Source: an uncultured Oscillibacter sp. (GTDB lineage: Bacteria; Bacillota; Clostridia; Oscillospirales; Oscillospiraceae). From it: a DNA stretch of 64,000 bases. Where the stretch lies: assembly GCA_910587875.1 (NCBI GenBank), contig CAJUOD010000003.1:1-64000 (forward strand), in the 5' to 3' direction. Position 1 is the first letter of the stretch. Each line of letters opens with the position of its first letter. The position numbers and the translations under genes were made by a program. This document shows positions 39,886 to 48,732 of the stretch, in pieces. Under the pieces are notes generated by a model. That model did no database searches. It had not been told where the DNA came from and saw only the letters and a program-made list of their open reading frames with translations.

Positions 39886-42117
39886 TTACCCCTCCAGCAG
39901 GCGCTTTGCAATGTCCACATTCCCCCGCTCCAGCTCCCGGAGCTTCCGGACCGCCTCCGCCTGGGCCTGCTTGTCTCCGGCCTGGGCGGCGGCTTTGTCA
40001 ATCATGGCCTTCAGGTTCTCCTCCGTCAGGGCCTCCAGGTCCGTGAAATTCTCCTGCCCGATATACCGCAGGAAGGAGGAGACCTTGGGGTCGTAGACCA
40101 CCCCCGCCAGGGGGATGCCCCGCCCGGCGGCGAAGATCAGGGCGTGGAGCCGCATGGACACCACCAGCTCCATCCGGGACAGGGCCCCGATGATGGTCCC
40201 GGCGGCCCCGGCGTCGTCCAGGAAGTAATGGGGCACGTCCCCCAGGAATTTTGCCGCCTCCCGGGCGGCGGAGGGGTCCTGGCCCTTCTCCACCGCCGTG
40301 AAGACGGGAATGAGGCCATAGCGCTCCCAGGCGTACCGGGCCCCGGCGGCGAAGACCGGGGCCTTCTCCTGGAAGCCCGGCCAGGGCCGGAGGGCAAAGC
40401 AGATGAACCGCTCCCCATGGGGCGGGATGCCCGCCCGGTGGAGGACGCTGTCCGTCTTCTCCTCCGCCGCCGGGGAGAGGGTCAGGGCCGGGTCCGCCGT
40501 CAACAGAATCTCCGGCTTGTCCACGCCCATGGATTTCAGCTCCTCCAGGGAGTCCGGCTCCCGGAGGGTGATGACGTCCACATTCCGGTTCAGCACCTTG
40601 GCCGCCAGCTTCCGGTGGTTCCCCCGGGTGACGGGGCCGATGCCGCAGCCGTACATCTGCACCTTGCAGCCCGCCCACCTGGCGGCCCGGATATTCATCA
40701 GGTAGAACCACAGCGACCGGCGGGAGGTCACGTCCTGGATGAGGCTTCCGCCGCCGTTGATATAGAGCCTTGCTTTCTTCATGGCCCCCAGCCAGCCGGG
40801 GAGGTCCATTCGGCTGACGGAGCGGACCCGGTAGGCCAGGCGAGTGGACTTGGGATTCTTGGAGATCACCGTCACGGGCATATCGGGGTCAATGGACCGC
40901 ATCTCCCCCAGGACGGCCTCCAGAATCGCGTCGTCCCCGGCGTTGCCCCGGCCATAGGCCCCGCAGATCACCGCGCCGTCCCGGGCCCGCTTGGGCCGGG
41001 CGTGGCGGCGGAGAATCTCCCCGTAGATATAGAGCTGGGTCTCCACGGTCTTCTCAATGGAAAACTGGGCGGAGGCCTTCTCGAAGAGCTTCTCCCCCAC
41101 CTCCCGCCGGAGGGCCGGGTCGTTCCCCAGGGCCGCCAGGCGCTTCCCCAGGGTTTTCCAATCCCGGGGGGTGAACAGGTAGCCGTTGACCCCGTCGTCG
41201 ATGAGGTAGGGGATGCCCCCCACGGCGGTGGAGATGGTGGCCAGGTGGAACCGGGCCCCCTCGGTGAGGGCGTAGGAGAAGGTCTCCGACAGGCTGGTCA
41301 GCACGTTGATATCCAGGGCGCTGTAAAAGCGGTCCATGCCCCCGCTGATCCACCCGGCGAAGGTGACCTGCCGTTCCACGCCCAATTCCCGGGCCAGATT
41401 CCCCAGCTTTTCCCGCTCCTCGCCGTCTCCGGCGATTACTAATCGTAGTTTTTCACAGGATTTATACGCTTCGGCAAAACCCCGAATGAGGGTGGACATG
41501 TCTTTCACGGGGTTCAGCCGGGCGGCGATGCCCACGACGACGGAGTCCGCCTCCACGTCCGCCCCCAGGGAGCGGAGGTAGGGGAGCCGGTCCCCCTGGT
41601 CGGGGGCGGGGGTGAAGTCGATGCCGTTGTAGATGGCGTAGAACCGGTCCGCCGGGAAGCCCCGGGAGATCAGCAGGTCCACCATGGCGTCGGACACGCC
41701 GATGCGGTAGTCCAGCCGCCGGAGGGCCCAGGTGTTGATGACCCCGAAGGTACACCGGGCCAGGGGGCGGCCCATGTAGTCGATTTTGTAATCGCTGTGG
41801 ATGGTGGTGACCACCGGCAGGCCCGTCACCCCCCGGAGGAGGGCCCCGATCATGTTGGCCCGGGCCCCGTGGCAGTGGATGAGCTGGAAGCCCTCCCGGC
41901 GGATGTAGTCCGCCAGCTCCCGCCGGATTTTGAAAATGTGGTTGCCGCCCATAATCTTGGTCGGAATCCCCAGGGACCGGGCCTCCTCGGCGAAGGGGCC
42001 GTCCCGGAAGCAGACCAGCTGGGCGGTGATGGTTTCGTTCAGGTGCTGGAGGAGGCTCAGCACGTGGGTCTTGGCCCCGCCGGAGTCCCCGCCGCTGATG
42101 AGGTGAATGACCTTCAT
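39886..42117 (-). CDS. csaB: GT4 glycosyltransferase - CsaB polysaccharide pyruvyl transferase fusion
   Basis: 743 aa. Residues 1 to about 370 are a GT-B family 4 glycosyltransferase (HLISGGDSGGAKTHVLSLL, HCHGARANM, VVGIAARLNPVKDM, LTSLSETFSYALTEGAR). From about 375 on comes the CsaB pyruvyl transferase (AVICGAYGRGNAGDDAILEA, GGGSLIQD, MYGCGIGPVTRG, VSMRLHALIFAAG). CsaB adds pyruvate ketals to the secondary wall polymer, creating the ligand of SLH domains. Usually these are separate genes; here they are one. Start ATG 42117. The DUF4330 gene divergent at 42236 is a frequent neighbour. It probably enables anchoring of the five SLH proteins in this window. Confidence 0.92.
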   Translation of the reverse strand: MKVIHLISGGDSGGAKTHVLSLLQHLNETITAQLVCFRDGPFAEEARSLGIPTKIMGGNHIFKIRRELADYIRREGFQLIHCHGARANMIGALLRGVTGLPVVTTIHSDYKIDYMGRPLARCTFGVINTWALRRLDYRIGVSDAMVDLLISRGFPADRFYAIYNGIDFTPAPDQGDRLPYLRSLGADVEADSVVVGIAARLNPVKDMSTLIRGFAEAYKSCEKLRLVIAGDGEEREKLGNLARELGVERQVTFAGWISGGMDRFYSALDINVLTSLSETFSYALTEGARFHLATISTAVGGIPYLIDDGVNGYLFTPRDWKTLGKRLAALGNDPALRREVGEKLFEKASAQFSIEKTVETQLYIYGEILRRHARPKRARDGAVICGAYGRGNAGDDAILEAVLGEMRSIDPDMPVTVISKNPKSTRLAYRVRSVSRMDLPGWLGAMKKARLYINGGGSLIQDVTSRRSLWFYLMNIRAARWAGCKVQMYGCGIGPVTRGNHRKLAAKVLNRNVDVITLREPDSLEELKSMGVDKPEILLTADPALTLSPAAEEKTDSVLHRAGIPPHGERFICFALRPWPGFQEKAPVFAAGARYAWERYGLIPVFTAVEKGQDPSAAREAAKFLGDVPHYFLDDAGAAGTIIGALSRMELVVSMRLHALIFAAGRGIPLAGVVYDPKVSSFLRYIGQENFTDLEALTEENLKAMIDKAAAQAGDKQAQAEAVRKLRELERGNVDIAKRLLEG

Positions 42118-42149
42118 GGCAAATATCCCCTTGTGATTTTGTGAAAGGT

Positions 42150-42178
42150 ATTATATAATATTTTCCGGGCCTTGTCCA
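42150..42178 (-). promoter_or_regulatory. Promoter of the GT4-csaB gene
   Basis: TGGACA (42173-42178), 17-bp spacer, TATAAT (42150-42155). Confidence 0.65.
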
Positions 42179-42235
42179 GAACGGGCCCATGAATCCAAAA
42201 GAAGACGGGCCCCGGGCCCGTTACGGAGGTCTGGC

Positions 42236-42721
42236 ATGGAACAGAAGAAAGCATTCCGCATTGGGAAATTCAACATCATTGACGTCATCGCCGTGATCCT
42301 GCTTCTGGCGGTGGTCCTGTACGGCGCGGTCCGCGTCCTGAACCGGGGCGGGACCATCGAGGTGCCCACCATGGAGATCACCTACGTGGTCCGGGTCCAG
42401 AACGTGGCGGCGGAGCTGTACGAGAATTCAAAGGAAAACCTGCCCTCTCCGCTGATGGCCTCCGGGGCCCGGCTGAACGGGCGCATCGAGTCCGTGGAGG
42501 CCACCCCCTGGCTGGAGCTGGGGCCCGACGGGCAGTGGCACGAGGACCCGGACCATGTGAACCTGTACTTCACCTGCAAGGCGACCGTCCCCAAGGAGGA
42601 GGTCATGACCACCAAGGTGGGAGAGCAGGAGGTCCGGATTGGGAAGACGGACTACATCATGAAGAGCGAGACCGTGGAGTTCCAGAACGGGACGGTCATT
42701 GACGTCCAGTGGGGAGACTGA
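42236..42721 (+). CDS. DUF4330 membrane-anchored protein
   Basis: 161 aa. A basic N-terminus, one membrane helix (IIDVIAVILLLAVVLYGAV), then an extracellular beta-rich domain (EITYVVRVQNVAAELYEN, GRIESVEATPW). DUF4330 proteins are found with CsaB and wall-polymer genes. It probably acts in the same wall pathway; mechanism unknown. Start ATG 42236 follows GGAGG. It is co-transcribed with the lipoprotein gene starting 2 bp after its stop. Confidence 0.83.
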   Translation: MEQKKAFRIGKFNIIDVIAVILLLAVVLYGAVRVLNRGGTIEVPTMEITYVVRVQNVAAELYENSKENLPSPLMASGARLNGRIESVEATPWLELGPDGQWHEDPDHVNLYFTCKATVPKEEVMTTKVGEQEVRIGKTDYIMKSETVEFQNGTVIDVQWGD

Positions 42722-42722
42722 G

Positions 42723-43319
42723 ATGAAAAGGATTCTTGCGCTGGCAGTCCTGCTGGCCCTGCTGGCGGGGTGCTCCGCCGAGGCGGCGCCCTCTATGTAT
42801 ATTGAGCCCGCCCAGCTGGACGAGAAGGAGGAGGCCGTGGCCAAGCTGCTGGGGGCGGACACGGACCAGCACCTGTTCGACGTGGTGCTGGACGGCACGG
42901 CGAAAACCGTCAGTGTCAACACCTATGTGCTGAAAGACGGCAAGTGGGAGCTTGTCACCGGCGGCGGGGGCATGGCCTTGAAAGAGGGCGTGAAGCAGGG
43001 CCGCATGGCCTTCGGCTTCGAGGACCTCCGGGGCGTGTGCCGGGAGGCCGTCCAGTTCGGGAAGGACTTCACGGCGGTGAAGTACGGTTCTTCGGAGGGG
43101 TATGACGATACCTTGGGCCGGGCAATATCCTTCCTCTCCGACCGGACGGAAATCGTCTACGGGCAGGAAATCCCCCTGGCGGTGCAGATTAACACGGGCC
43201 TCAATAAAATTGTCAGCTACAACCCGGAGTATTTCTTCCAGCCGGAGGAGTATGAGAAGCTGGGCTATGAGCATGTGTACGCTCTGACGGTGACGTTCAG
43301 CCAGGAGACGCTGTCCTGA
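42723..43319 (+). CDS. Lipoprotein of unknown function
   Basis: 198 aa. Lipobox LLAGC within the first 18 residues. The mature part is acidic and beta-rich (MYIEPAQLDEKEEAVAKLLG, TVSVNTYVLKDGKWELV, IPLAVQINTGLNKIVSYNPE) with no domain I can name. Start ATG 42723 follows GGGGAGACTGAG overlapping the DUF4330 stop. It is co-transcribed with DUF4330 and divergent from csaB, hence probably a cell-envelope role. Confidence 0.75.
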   Translation: MKRILALAVLLALLAGCSAEAAPSMYIEPAQLDEKEEAVAKLLGADTDQHLFDVVLDGTAKTVSVNTYVLKDGKWELVTGGGGMALKEGVKQGRMAFGFEDLRGVCREAVQFGKDFTAVKYGSSEGYDDTLGRAISFLSDRTEIVYGQEIPLAVQINTGLNKIVSYNPEYFFQPEEYEKLGYEHVYALTVTFSQETLS

Positions 43320-43340
43320 GCCCTTGTCCTGAAAAACAAA

Positions 43341-43379
43341 ACCCCCGGCGGGCCTTGGGATGGTCCGCCGGGGGTTGTA
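43341..43379 (+). terminator. Terminator after the lipoprotein gene
   Basis: ACCCCCGGCGG / CCGCCGGGGGT stem followed by TGTATTCT. Confidence 0.75.
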
Positions 43380-43406
43380 TTCTACCGGAACTGCCCTGCC
43401 CCCTGG

Positions 43407-43559
43407 GGAATGGCCCGGTCAGGGGACCGGGCCCCACAAAGAGAGTGCATACTCCTATTCAGGCAGAATCCACTGTGGGGGCAGGGAATTTTGCAATGGT
43501 AAGAGTCCCTGTAGAAACAGGGGTCCCTGTGGGGCCTGCACCCCTGTGCAGGCCATTCC
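43407..43559. repeat. Palindromic intergenic repeat, family 2 (long copy)
   Basis: GGAATGGCCCGGTC...GTGCAGGCCATTCC, 153 bp, with an interior AT-richer segment (TCCTATTCAGGCAG, AATTTTGCAATGG) not seen in the shorter copies. It fills most of the gap between the lipoprotein and hydantoinase genes. Confidence 0.8.
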
Positions 43560-43598
43560 TCCGGGACTGCCATGCTTCCAGAGGAACAGGCGGCTCCT

Positions 43599-44975
43599 TT
43601 ACAGCATACATTTCCCCCGGGCCATGTACTTCCCCTGGGGCGTGCCGAACAGCACGTTGCCGCTCTCCACGGCAAGCCGCCCCCGGAGCCAGACCTGCCG
43701 AATCCCGCCGTCGGTGGCAAAGCCCTCGTAGGGGCTGTACCCGGCGGCGGAGGCGCAGTCCTCGGCCCGGATCACATGCCCGCCGCTGGGATCGTAGACC
43801 ACGATGTCCGCGTCGGACCCGGGCTGGAGAATCCCCTTCCGGGGGAAGAGGCCGTAGAGCCTCGCCGGGTCCTCGCTCAAGACCTGGCACATCCGGGCCA
43901 CGCTGATCCTCCGCTTGGCCACGCCCAGGGACCACATGAGCTCCCCCCGGGTCTCCACGCCGGGGAGGCCGCCGGGGATCCTGGTGAAGTCCTCCCGGCC
44001 CAGTTCCTTCTGCTCCAGGGTGAAGGAGCAGTGGTCCGTGGACACCGTCTGGATGTCCCCGTGGCGCAGGGCCTTCCAGAGGATCTCCTGCTCCTTTTTA
44101 TCCCGCAGGGGCGGGGCGCAGACGTACCGGGCCGCTTCGGAGAAGTCCTCCTGGAAATACAGGCTCTCGTCCAGGGCCAGGTACTGGGGGCAGGTCTCCA
44201 CGTAGACCGTCTGTCCCCGCTTCCGGGCCCGCCGGACCTCCTCCAGGGTCTCGCCGTTGGTGAGATGCACGATGACCACCGGGGCCTGGGCCGCCTGGGC
44301 CACGCGCAGGAGCCGGGCCACGGCCTCCGCCTCCAAGAACGGCGGGCGGGTCAGGGGATGGCTGGCAGGGGACAGCTCTCCCGCCGCTTTCTTTTCCGCG
44401 ATGAGGCCGTCGATGACACCGGCATTCTCGCAGTGGACGCCGCAGATTCCCCCCAGGGCCTTCAGCTCCTTCAGGGCGAAGTAGAGATCCCGGTCCCCCA
44501 GCAGCATGGCCGGGTAGGTCATGTACATCTTAAAGGACGAGATGCCCTGGGCGAACATCTCCGGGAGCTCCGCCCGGATGCCCTCGTTCCAGTCGTCGAT
44601 GGTCATGTGAAACCCGTAGTCGCAGAAGGTCTTTCCCCCGGCCTTCTCCCGCCAGCGGGAAAGGCCCGAGGCCAGGGACTCCCCCTTGTCGGGACAGGCG
44701 AAGTCGACGACGGTGGTGGTGCCCCCCCGGAGGGCCGCCCGGCTGCCCGAGGCGAAGCCGTCGGCGGTGACGGTGCCCGCCACCTCCAGGTCAAAGTGGG
44801 TGTGGGCGTCGATGAAGCCGGGGAAGAGGACGCAGCCGGCCACGTCAATGACCCGGTCCGCCTCTCCCTTGAGCCCCCGGCCCAGGGAGACCACCTTCTC
44901 CCCCTCCACCAGCAGGTCCGCCCGCCGGACGCCCCTGCCGGACACCACGCTGCCGCCCTTGAACAGTGTGCGCAT
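43599..44975 (-). CDS. Dihydropyrimidinase/hydantoinase-family amidohydrolase
   Basis: 458 aa, normal length. Metal motifs: GFIDAHTHFDLE (HxH), the lysine segment SSFKMYMTYP (to be carboxylated), CGVHCENAG, VIVHLTNGE, VSTDHCSFT. The start RTLFKGGSVVSG and the end GQVWLRGR-like segment follow the family. It hydrolyses cyclic amides such as dihydropyrimidines or hydantoins in the cytoplasm. It stands alone, without ureidopropionase or transporter genes, so the substrate is uncertain. Start ATG 44975 follows GAGGGG. Confidence 0.88.
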   Translation of the reverse strand: MRTLFKGGSVVSGRGVRRADLLVEGEKVVSLGRGLKGEADRVIDVAGCVLFPGFIDAHTHFDLEVAGTVTADGFASGSRAALRGGTTTVVDFACPDKGESLASGLSRWREKAGGKTFCDYGFHMTIDDWNEGIRAELPEMFAQGISSFKMYMTYPAMLLGDRDLYFALKELKALGGICGVHCENAGVIDGLIAEKKAAGELSPASHPLTRPPFLEAEAVARLLRVAQAAQAPVVIVHLTNGETLEEVRRARKRGQTVYVETCPQYLALDESLYFQEDFSEAARYVCAPPLRDKKEQEILWKALRHGDIQTVSTDHCSFTLEQKELGREDFTRIPGGLPGVETRGELMWSLGVAKRRISVARMCQVLSEDPARLYGLFPRKGILQPGSDADIVVYDPSGGHVIRAEDCASAAGYSPYEGFATDGGIRQVWLRGRLAVESGNVLFGTPQGKYMARGKCML

Positions 44976-45156
44976 AGATACCCCTCCGTTCCACAGTATA
45001 ATGACAGGACCAGTATAGCACATCTTCCGGAGTATGGCGAAAAAATTTTTTCCCGCCGGGAGGATTTTGCGCTTTCTATTTGGAAAAAATGTGCTATAAT
45101 AGCTCTCAGGAAGGGGCGGCGGCCAGTCCGCCCTTGAAAGAAGAGGAGGTAAAAGA

Positions 45157-47127
45157 ATGCAGACTAAGAAGTTCCTGTCCCTGCTGCTGGCGCTTGTGAT
45201 GATGTTCTCCCTGACCGTCACCGCCAGCGCCGAGGAGGAAGCGAAGCCCCTGGAGGGCCAAATCGTCATCCTCCACACCAACGACGTCCACGGGGCTGTC
45301 GGCAGCTATGCCAAGGTGGCGGCCCTGAAGCAGTCCTTCCAGGACGCGGGGGCCTACACCCTGCTGGTGGACGCCGGCGACTACATCCAGGGCGACCCCA
45401 CCGTCAGCGTCTCCCAGGGCAAAACGGCCATCGAGCTGATGAACCTGGCGGGCTATGACGCGGCCACCATCGGAAACCACGAGTTCGACTACGGCTACGC
45501 CAACTTCAAGGAAATCTCCAAGGACGCGAAATTCCCCATCGTCTCCGCCAACCTCCAGTATAACGGCAAGGTGGAAAGCGCCCACACCGTCTTCACCGCC
45601 CCCGGCGGAGAGAAGATCGGCGTCTTCGGCCTGACCACCCCCGAGGTGGGCACCAAGGCCCATCCCGCCAAGATCAAGGGCGTCACCGTCCTGGGCTATG
45701 AGAAGATGTTCGAGTGCGCCCAGGCCGAGGTCAAGGCCCTGGAGGACGAGGGCTGCGACTACATCGTGTGCCTGGCCCATCTGGGCATTGAGGACGAGTC
45801 CACCGGAAACCGCTCCATCGATCTGCTGGAGAAGGTCACCGGCATCGACGTGCTGATTGACGCCCACTCCCACTCCACCATCGAGGAGACCGCCGAGGCC
45901 GCCGGAGAGACCGTGGAGACCCTGCCGGAGCAGGGAAGCATCGTCAAGGGCGAAACCGCCACCGTCGCCGTGGAGGCCGGAAAGACCCTGGTCACCTCCA
46001 CCGGCACCAAGCTGGCCAACGTGGGCGCGGTAATGCTGTCCGAGGACGGTTTCTCCGCCCGGAACATCCCCGTCGAAGCTGTCACCCTGGACGGCGTGAA
46101 GGAAGTGGCCGACCGGGCCGCCGCCATCCAGAAGCAGATTGACGACGACTATGGCACGGTCTTTGCCAAGACCGAGGTCCTGCTGAACGGCGAAAAGGCC
46201 CCCGGCAACCGCACGGAAGAGACCAACCTGGGCGACCTGATCACCGACGCCCTGGTCTGGGGCTCTGAGAAGAACGGGGAAACCGTGGACGCGGCCGTGA
46301 CCAACGGCGGCGGAATCCGGGCCCCCATTGCCGCCGGCGACATCACCAAAAAGGACGTGAACACGGTCCTGCCCTTCGGCAACACCCTGAGCATCGTCAA
46401 GGTCACCGGCGCCGAGCTGCTGGAGGCCCTGGAAGCCTCCACCTTCTCCACTCCCGAGGCCATCGGCGGCTTCCCCCAGGTCAGCGGCATTGAGTTCACC
46501 GTGGACACCGCCAAGGAGTTCAAGGCCGGCGACCTGTATCCCGGCTCCACCTACCACAAGCCCGCCTCCATCGAGCGTGTGACCATCACCTCCGTGGGCG
46601 GCAAGGACTTTGACGAAAAGGCTGAGTACGCCATTGCCACCAACGACTTCATGGCCGCCGGAGGAGACACCTACTACGCCTTCGCCTCCGCCAAGACCAA
46701 CTACGATCTGGGCCTGCCCATGGACGAGGTCCTGATGGACTACATCAAGGAAGAGCTCAAGGGCGTCGTCACCGCCGAAGCCTACGGCGAGCCCGCGGGC
46801 CGCATCACCATTGAGGCCGCTCCCGCCGAGGAAGCCCCCGCCGAGGAGCCCGCCCCTGTGGAAGAGCCCGCTCCCGAGCCGGAGCCCGCCCCTGCCCCGG
46901 AGCCGGTTCCCGAGCCCGCTCCCGAGCCCGCTGAGGAAGTCACCCCCGCTCCCACTGTGGCCGAGGGCGACTACGTGGTCAAGTCCGGCGACTGCCTGTG
47001 GAGCATCGCTCAGAAGACCTACGGCACGGGCCGCCAGTGGACCGCCATCTATGAGGCCAACAAGGCCGCCATCAAGAACCCCAACGACCTGCGCATCGGC
47101 CAGGTCCTGGTAATCCCCGCCGCGTAA
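45157..47127 (+). CDS. Secreted 5'-nucleotidase / UshA-type phosphoesterase with LysM anchor
   Basis: 656 aa. Signal peptide (KKFLSLLLALVMMFSLTVTASA). Metallophosphatase domain with LHTNDVHG, LVDAGDYIQG, GNHEFDYG and DAHSHS; then the 5'-nucleotidase C-domain (ETNLGDLITDALVW, TNGGGIRAPI, VLPFGNTL, NDFMAAGGD). A Pro/Glu linker of about 50 residues with EPAPEP repeats leads to a LysM domain (YVVKSGDCLWSIAQKTYGTG). It should be bound to peptidoglycan and free phosphate and nucleosides from extracellular nucleotides. Anchoring is by LysM, unlike the SLH proteins nearby. Start ATG 45157 follows AGAGGAGG. Confidence 0.94.
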   Translation: MQTKKFLSLLLALVMMFSLTVTASAEEEAKPLEGQIVILHTNDVHGAVGSYAKVAALKQSFQDAGAYTLLVDAGDYIQGDPTVSVSQGKTAIELMNLAGYDAATIGNHEFDYGYANFKEISKDAKFPIVSANLQYNGKVESAHTVFTAPGGEKIGVFGLTTPEVGTKAHPAKIKGVTVLGYEKMFECAQAEVKALEDEGCDYIVCLAHLGIEDESTGNRSIDLLEKVTGIDVLIDAHSHSTIEETAEAAGETVETLPEQGSIVKGETATVAVEAGKTLVTSTGTKLANVGAVMLSEDGFSARNIPVEAVTLDGVKEVADRAAAIQKQIDDDYGTVFAKTEVLLNGEKAPGNRTEETNLGDLITDALVWGSEKNGETVDAAVTNGGGIRAPIAAGDITKKDVNTVLPFGNTLSIVKVTGAELLEALEASTFSTPEAIGGFPQVSGIEFTVDTAKEFKAGDLYPGSTYHKPASIERVTITSVGGKDFDEKAEYAIATNDFMAAGGDTYYAFASAKTNYDLGLPMDEVLMDYIKEELKGVVTAEAYGEPAGRITIEAAPAEEAPAEEPAPVEEPAPEPEPAPAPEPVPEPAPEPAEEVTPAPTVAEGDYVVKSGDCLWSIAQKTYGTGRQWTAIYEANKAAIKNPNDLRIGQVLVIPAA

Positions 47128-47150
47128 GCGGAGATTTTTCCCGGCATTAG

Positions 47151-47187
47151 AAAAGGCGCTCAGAGCAATGCTCTGAGCGCCTTTTTT
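47151..47187. terminator. Bidirectional terminator between nucleotidase and pdxK
   Basis: AGGCGCTCAGAG / CTCTGAGCGCCT stem with A and T runs; it overlaps the pdxK stop codon. Confidence 0.85.
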
Positions 47188-48040
47188 ATCGGTCAATCAA
47201 TTTCCCCAGCAGGGGCTCAAAGTCCACGCCCTCCCGGAGGGGCAGGCCCTGCTCCACCGTCCGCACGGCGCACGCGTGGATGAAGTCCACCGCCAGGGCC
47301 GCCGCGTCCCGGAGGGAGTCCCCCCGCATCAGCGCCCCCGTCAGCACGCTGGCGAACACGTCCCCGGTGCCGTGGAGGGGGTGGGCCACAAAGTCCGTCT
47401 GGACGGCCTCCGCTCTTCCCGTCTGGGCGTCGAAGCACATGGCCCCGGTCCGCCCGGGGGCCAGCGCCGCCCCGGTGAGGGCCACGGAGCGCTTTCCGCC
47501 CAGGCTCAGCTCCTTCGCAAGCTCCCGGAGGGCGGCCTCGTCGTGGAGGGCCCGGCCTCCGTCCAGAAGATCCTTGTAATCCCGGCCCAGGAGGAACGCG
47601 GCCTCGGTGAGGTTGGGGGTGATGACGTCCGCCAGCTCCGCCAGGCGCTCCATCCCGGCGCACATGGCGGGGGTGTAGGTCTGGTAGGCCTTGCCGTCGT
47701 CCCCCATGACGGGGTCCACCACCACCAAAGTGTCCGGCCCCCGGAAGGCCCGGATGAAGTCCGCCACAATGCCGATCTGCCGCTCGCTGCCTAAGAAGCC
47801 GCTGTAAATGGCGTCGAACTTCAGACCCAGGGATTTCCAGTGCTCCGCCACCCGGGGCAGCTCCTCTGTCATATCCAGGAAGGTAAAGCCGGTGAAGCCC
47901 CCGGTGTGGGTGGAGAGGAAGGCCGTGGGCAGGGGGCAGCACTGGACCCCCATGACGGAGAGGATGGGAATGACCTCGGTCAGGGAGCAGCGGCCAAAGC
48001 CGGAGAGGTCGTGGATGACGGCGGCGCGGGGTGTCGGCAT
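47186..48040 (-). CDS. pdxK: Pyridoxamine/pyridoxal kinase
   Basis: 284 aa. Ribokinase fold of the PdxK/PdxY type: IHDLSGFGRCSLTEVIPILS at the N-terminus, STHTGGF, VVVDPVMGDDGKAY, and the ATP/anion hole LHGTGDVFASVL near the C-terminus. It phosphorylates B6 vitamers to feed PLP pools (used by SerC and others). Start ATG 48040 follows AAAGAGGG. Monocistronic, ending in a shared terminator. Confidence 0.93.
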   Translation of the reverse strand: MPTPRAAVIHDLSGFGRCSLTEVIPILSVMGVQCCPLPTAFLSTHTGGFTGFTFLDMTEELPRVAEHWKSLGLKFDAIYSGFLGSERQIGIVADFIRAFRGPDTLVVVDPVMGDDGKAYQTYTPAMCAGMERLAELADVITPNLTEAAFLLGRDYKDLLDGGRALHDEAALRELAKELSLGGKRSVALTGAALAPGRTGAMCFDAQTGRAEAVQTDFVAHPLHGTGDVFASVLTGALMRGDSLRDAAALAVDFIHACAVRTVEQGLPLREGVDFEPLLGKLIDR

Positions 48041-48142
48041 AACGGGGCCCTCTTTTCATTGCGTAATGGGGACATTTTACAATAGTTTGGAGGAAAGCGC
48101 AAGGGTGAAAAAAGGGGCTGGACGGCGGGCGGCGGGGTGTGG

Positions 48143-48148
48143 TATAAT
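48143..48148 (+). promoter_or_regulatory. -10 box of tRNA-Leu gene
   Basis: TATAAT 18 bp before the tRNA; the -35 (TGGACG near 48118) is weak. Confidence 0.45.
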
Positions 48149-48166
48149 CAGTTCTGGTTTTAATGC

Positions 48167-48251
48167 GCGCCCGTGGTGAAATTGGCAGACACGATGGATT
48201 TAGGTTCCATTCCGGCGACGGGTAGGGGTTCAAGTCCCCTCGGGCGTACCA
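48167..48251 (+). tRNA. tRNA-Leu (anticodon TAG)
   Basis: 85 nt with encoded CCA. Acceptor GCGCCCG / CGGGCGT, D-arm TGGTGAAATTGGCAGACACG, anticodon stem-loop ATGGA-TTTAGGT-TCCAT giving TAG, a long class II variable arm (CCGGCGACGGG), and T-arm AGGGGTTCAAGTCCCCT. It decodes CUA. A terminator follows, then a higBA module, so the site may be an integration hotspot. Confidence 0.96.
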
Positions 48252-48253
48252 AA

Positions 48254-48289
48254 CAGGGAGACACGTCTTTGACGTGTCTCCCTGCTTTC
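48254..48289 (+). terminator. Terminator after tRNA-Leu
   Basis: CAGGGAGACACGTC / GACGTGTCTCCCTG stem, then CTTTCC. Confidence 0.8.
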
Positions 48290-48312
48290 CTCGTGGTATC
48301 AAAAGGCTTCTT

Positions 48313-48606
48313 TCAGCCGTTTGTATCCAAATCAACAATTCGCAGCGTCTTCCCAAGCGGGGCCAAAACTTTGAGAACCGTGCTTAAATTCGGCGTTGTC
48401 GTTCCATTTTCCATCCTGGCAATGACCGGCTGTTTTACCCCGCTCATCTCCTCCAGTTTTCTTTGGGAAATCCCGCGCTCCTGTCTAGCCTGGATAAGTT
48501 CGCCAATCAGGGCCACGCGCAGATCGCTTTCCTCAATTTCCTCCCGCGTAAAGATTTGCCCTCTGACTTCCTCCCATGTGGGGCCAATGGAACTATAAGT
48601 TTTCAT
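48313..48606 (-). CDS. higA: HigA-type XRE antitoxin
   Basis: 97 aa. Short N-terminal arm (TREEIEESDLRVALIGELIQ), then an XRE HTH (RQERGISQRKLEEMSGVKQP, VIARMENGTTTPNLSTVLKV). It follows the toxin gene on the same strand, the toxin-first order of higBA. It should neutralise HigB and repress the operon through the AAAGTTATCG repeats at 49134-49168. Start ATG 48606. The 126-bp gap to the toxin gene is longer than usual for this class. Confidence 0.87.
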   Translation of the reverse strand: MKTYSSIGPTWEEVRGQIFTREEIEESDLRVALIGELIQARQERGISQRKLEEMSGVKQPVIARMENGTTTPNLSTVLKVLAPLGKTLRIVDLDTNG

Positions 48607-48732
48607 AGTAATTACTCCTATAATCGCATCGATAGGCTGCTCCGGCGTTCCCAGGCGGTGGAATCTTCCTCCGGGACGTCCCGCGCTCAGGGGGCCTCCA
48701 GCAGCCTTATTACAGTAATGCCAAGGGAACCG
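48607..48732. other. 126-bp gap inside higBA
   Basis: It holds no ORF. A GC-rich segment with CCGGGACGTCCCG and TCCAGCAGCC could fold, but nothing is recognisable. Toxin and antitoxin genes in this family normally abut, so the gap may be a later insertion. Confidence 0.4.
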
